Assembly (NCBI GenBank): GCA_035293245.1
Contig: DATDOO010000229.1
Span: 1 to 5,875, forward strand
Reading direction: 5' to 3'
DNA: 5,875 bases
DNA from: DATDOO01 sp035293245
Lineage (GTDB): Bacteria; Pseudomonadota; Gammaproteobacteria; Methylococcales; Methylococcaceae
Position numbers and translations under genes: made by a program
Shown: positions 5,297-5,875 of the stretch, in pieces
Layout of the letters: every line of letters starts with the position of its first letter
Numbering within the stretch: position 1 is the stretch's first letter
Notes under the pieces: generated by a model
The model's database searches: none
What the model was told of the DNA's origin: nothing
The model's input: the letters and a program-made list of their open reading frames with translations, nothing else

Positions 5297-5875
5297 CAAT
5301 CGAACTCCAGCGCCGCGCCGAAAAACTGCGCGCCGAAATCGAGCGCCACAACCGCCTCTACTACCGGCTGGACGCGCCGGAAATCTCCGACGCCGAATAC
5401 GATGCCCTGCTGCGCGAATTGCAGGATCTGGAACGCGAACACCCGGAACTCGTCACCCCGGACTCCCCCACCCGGCGCGTCGGCGCCGCGCCGCTGGAAG
5501 CCTTCGCTCCCGTCCGCCACGAAATCCCCATGCTCTCCCTGGACAACGCCTTCAGCGACGAGGAAGTCGTTGCCTTCGACCGCCGCATCCGCGAAACCCT
5601 GGGCGAATCCGATCTGGAATACGTCGCCGAGCCGAAACTCGACGGCCTGGCCGTCAGCCTGATTTACGAGAATGGCCTGCTGGTCCGCGCCGCCACCCGC
5701 GGCGACGGCACGGTGGGCGAAGACGTCACCGCCAACGTCCGCACCATCCGCAGCGTGCCCTTGCGCCTGACCGGCGACCGCTGGCCGGCGCGCTTCGAGG
5801 CGCGCGGCGAGGTGTTCATGCCCCGTAAAGGCTTCGAAGCGTTCAACGCCCGCGCCAGGGAACGCGGCGAAAAGG
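5293..5875 (+). CDS. ligA: NAD+-dependent DNA ligase LigA, N-terminal part (cut by window end)
   Basis: LigA seals nicks in replication and repair using NAD+. The first 194 codons are present. Domain Ia (about 1-70) shows LYYRLDAPEISDAEYD, with Tyr23, Asp33, Tyr36 and Asp37 matching NMN-contacting residues; the E. coli His23 position is Tyr24, a common variant. The adenylation domain follows, with MLSLDN (80-85), the EPKLDG motif carrying the AMP-accepting Lys115, RGDG (Arg136) and RGEVF (Glu173). Lys115, Arg136 and Glu173 fall on the same numbers as in E. coli LigA. That supports the TTG at 5293-5295 as the start. The only other usual start near it is an in-frame ATG at 5230, which would add a 21-residue Pro/Ala-rich extension not typical of LigA. 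No Shine-Dalgarno is visible, and TTG overlaps the zipA TGA as TTGA, so translation is probably coupled to zipA. The OB-fold, zinc finger, HhH and BRCT domains lie beyond the window. Confidence 0.96.
   Translation, partial: MTIELQRRAEKLRAEIERHNRLYYRLDAPEISDAEYDALLRELQDLEREHPELVTPDSPTRRVGAAPLEAFAPVRHEIPMLSLDNAFSDEEVVAFDRRIRETLGESDLEYVAEPKLDGLAVSLIYENGLLVRAATRGDGTVGEDVTANVRTIRSVPLRLTGDRWPARFEARGEVFMPRKGFEAFNARARERGEK

Noticed and set aside
2405..5299. A 964-codon open frame on the - strand, antisense to most of smc and all of zipA
   Set aside because: Its codons are exact reverse complements of the smc and zipA codons, which happen to share a frame. It stays open only because TTA, CTA and TCA are absent from about 960 sense codons, as expected at this GC content. 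The translation is low in recognisable motifs, while the sense frames carry full SMC and ZipA domains.
1..5875. tRNA or rRNA genes, CRISPR array, insertion sequence or transposase, phage genes
   Set aside because: None was seen. There are no regularly spaced repeats, no transposase or integrase motifs, and all but about 240 bases are accounted for by four protein genes.

Overview
The window is a GC-rich stretch (roughly two thirds G+C by eye) from a proteobacterium. It carries part of a housekeeping cluster, smc - zipA - ligA, on the + strand. A divergently oriented gene for a CBS-domain protein lies on the - strand to its left. A zipA-type gene between smc and ligA is the arrangement I know from Pseudomonas and other Gammaproteobacteria, and from some Betaproteobacteria. 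The SMC hinge is also of the compact gamma/beta type. I cannot place the genus from this sequence. A GC-rich gammaproteobacterium (for example a methanotroph-like lineage) or a Thiobacillus-like betaproteobacterium would both fit.

Layout. Bases 1-65 hold a long, interrupted inverted repeat that ends exactly against the stop codon of the CBS gene. Bases 66-896 (-) encode a 276-residue protein made almost wholly of four CBS motifs (two Bateman modules). Bases 897-1057 are a 161-bp divergent intergenic region. It has a candidate promoter for each side, and a 17-bp inverted repeat that fills the spacer of the CBS-side promoter. Bases 1058-4555 (+) encode a complete SMC ATPase of 1165 residues with all its nucleotide-binding motifs. 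Bases 4574-5296 (+) encode ZipA, 240 residues, with an N-terminal membrane anchor, a short linker and a C-terminal FtsZ-binding domain. Bases 5293-5875 (+) hold the first 194 codons of NAD+-dependent DNA ligase LigA, cut by the window edge. Its start is apparently TTG and overlaps the zipA stop by four bases.

How the genes work together. smc, zipA and ligA are separated by +18 bp and -4 bp with no visible terminator, so they are very likely one transcription unit. It joins chromosome organisation (SMC with ScpA/ScpB encoded elsewhere), divisome anchoring (ZipA-FtsZ) and Okazaki-fragment sealing (LigA). The CBS protein has no catalytic partner in the window. It is probably a stand-alone adenine-nucleotide sensor or regulatory subunit acting on something not seen here.

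No new biological system is evident; the genes are ordinary core functions. The points worth a second look are small. They are the structured repeat at the left edge, the operator-like palindrome in the divergent promoter region, an abrupt AT-rich codon island over the SMC H-loop, a recent-looking internal duplication and a degenerate fourth CBS motif in the CBS gene, and the Shine-Dalgarno-less TTG start of ligA.
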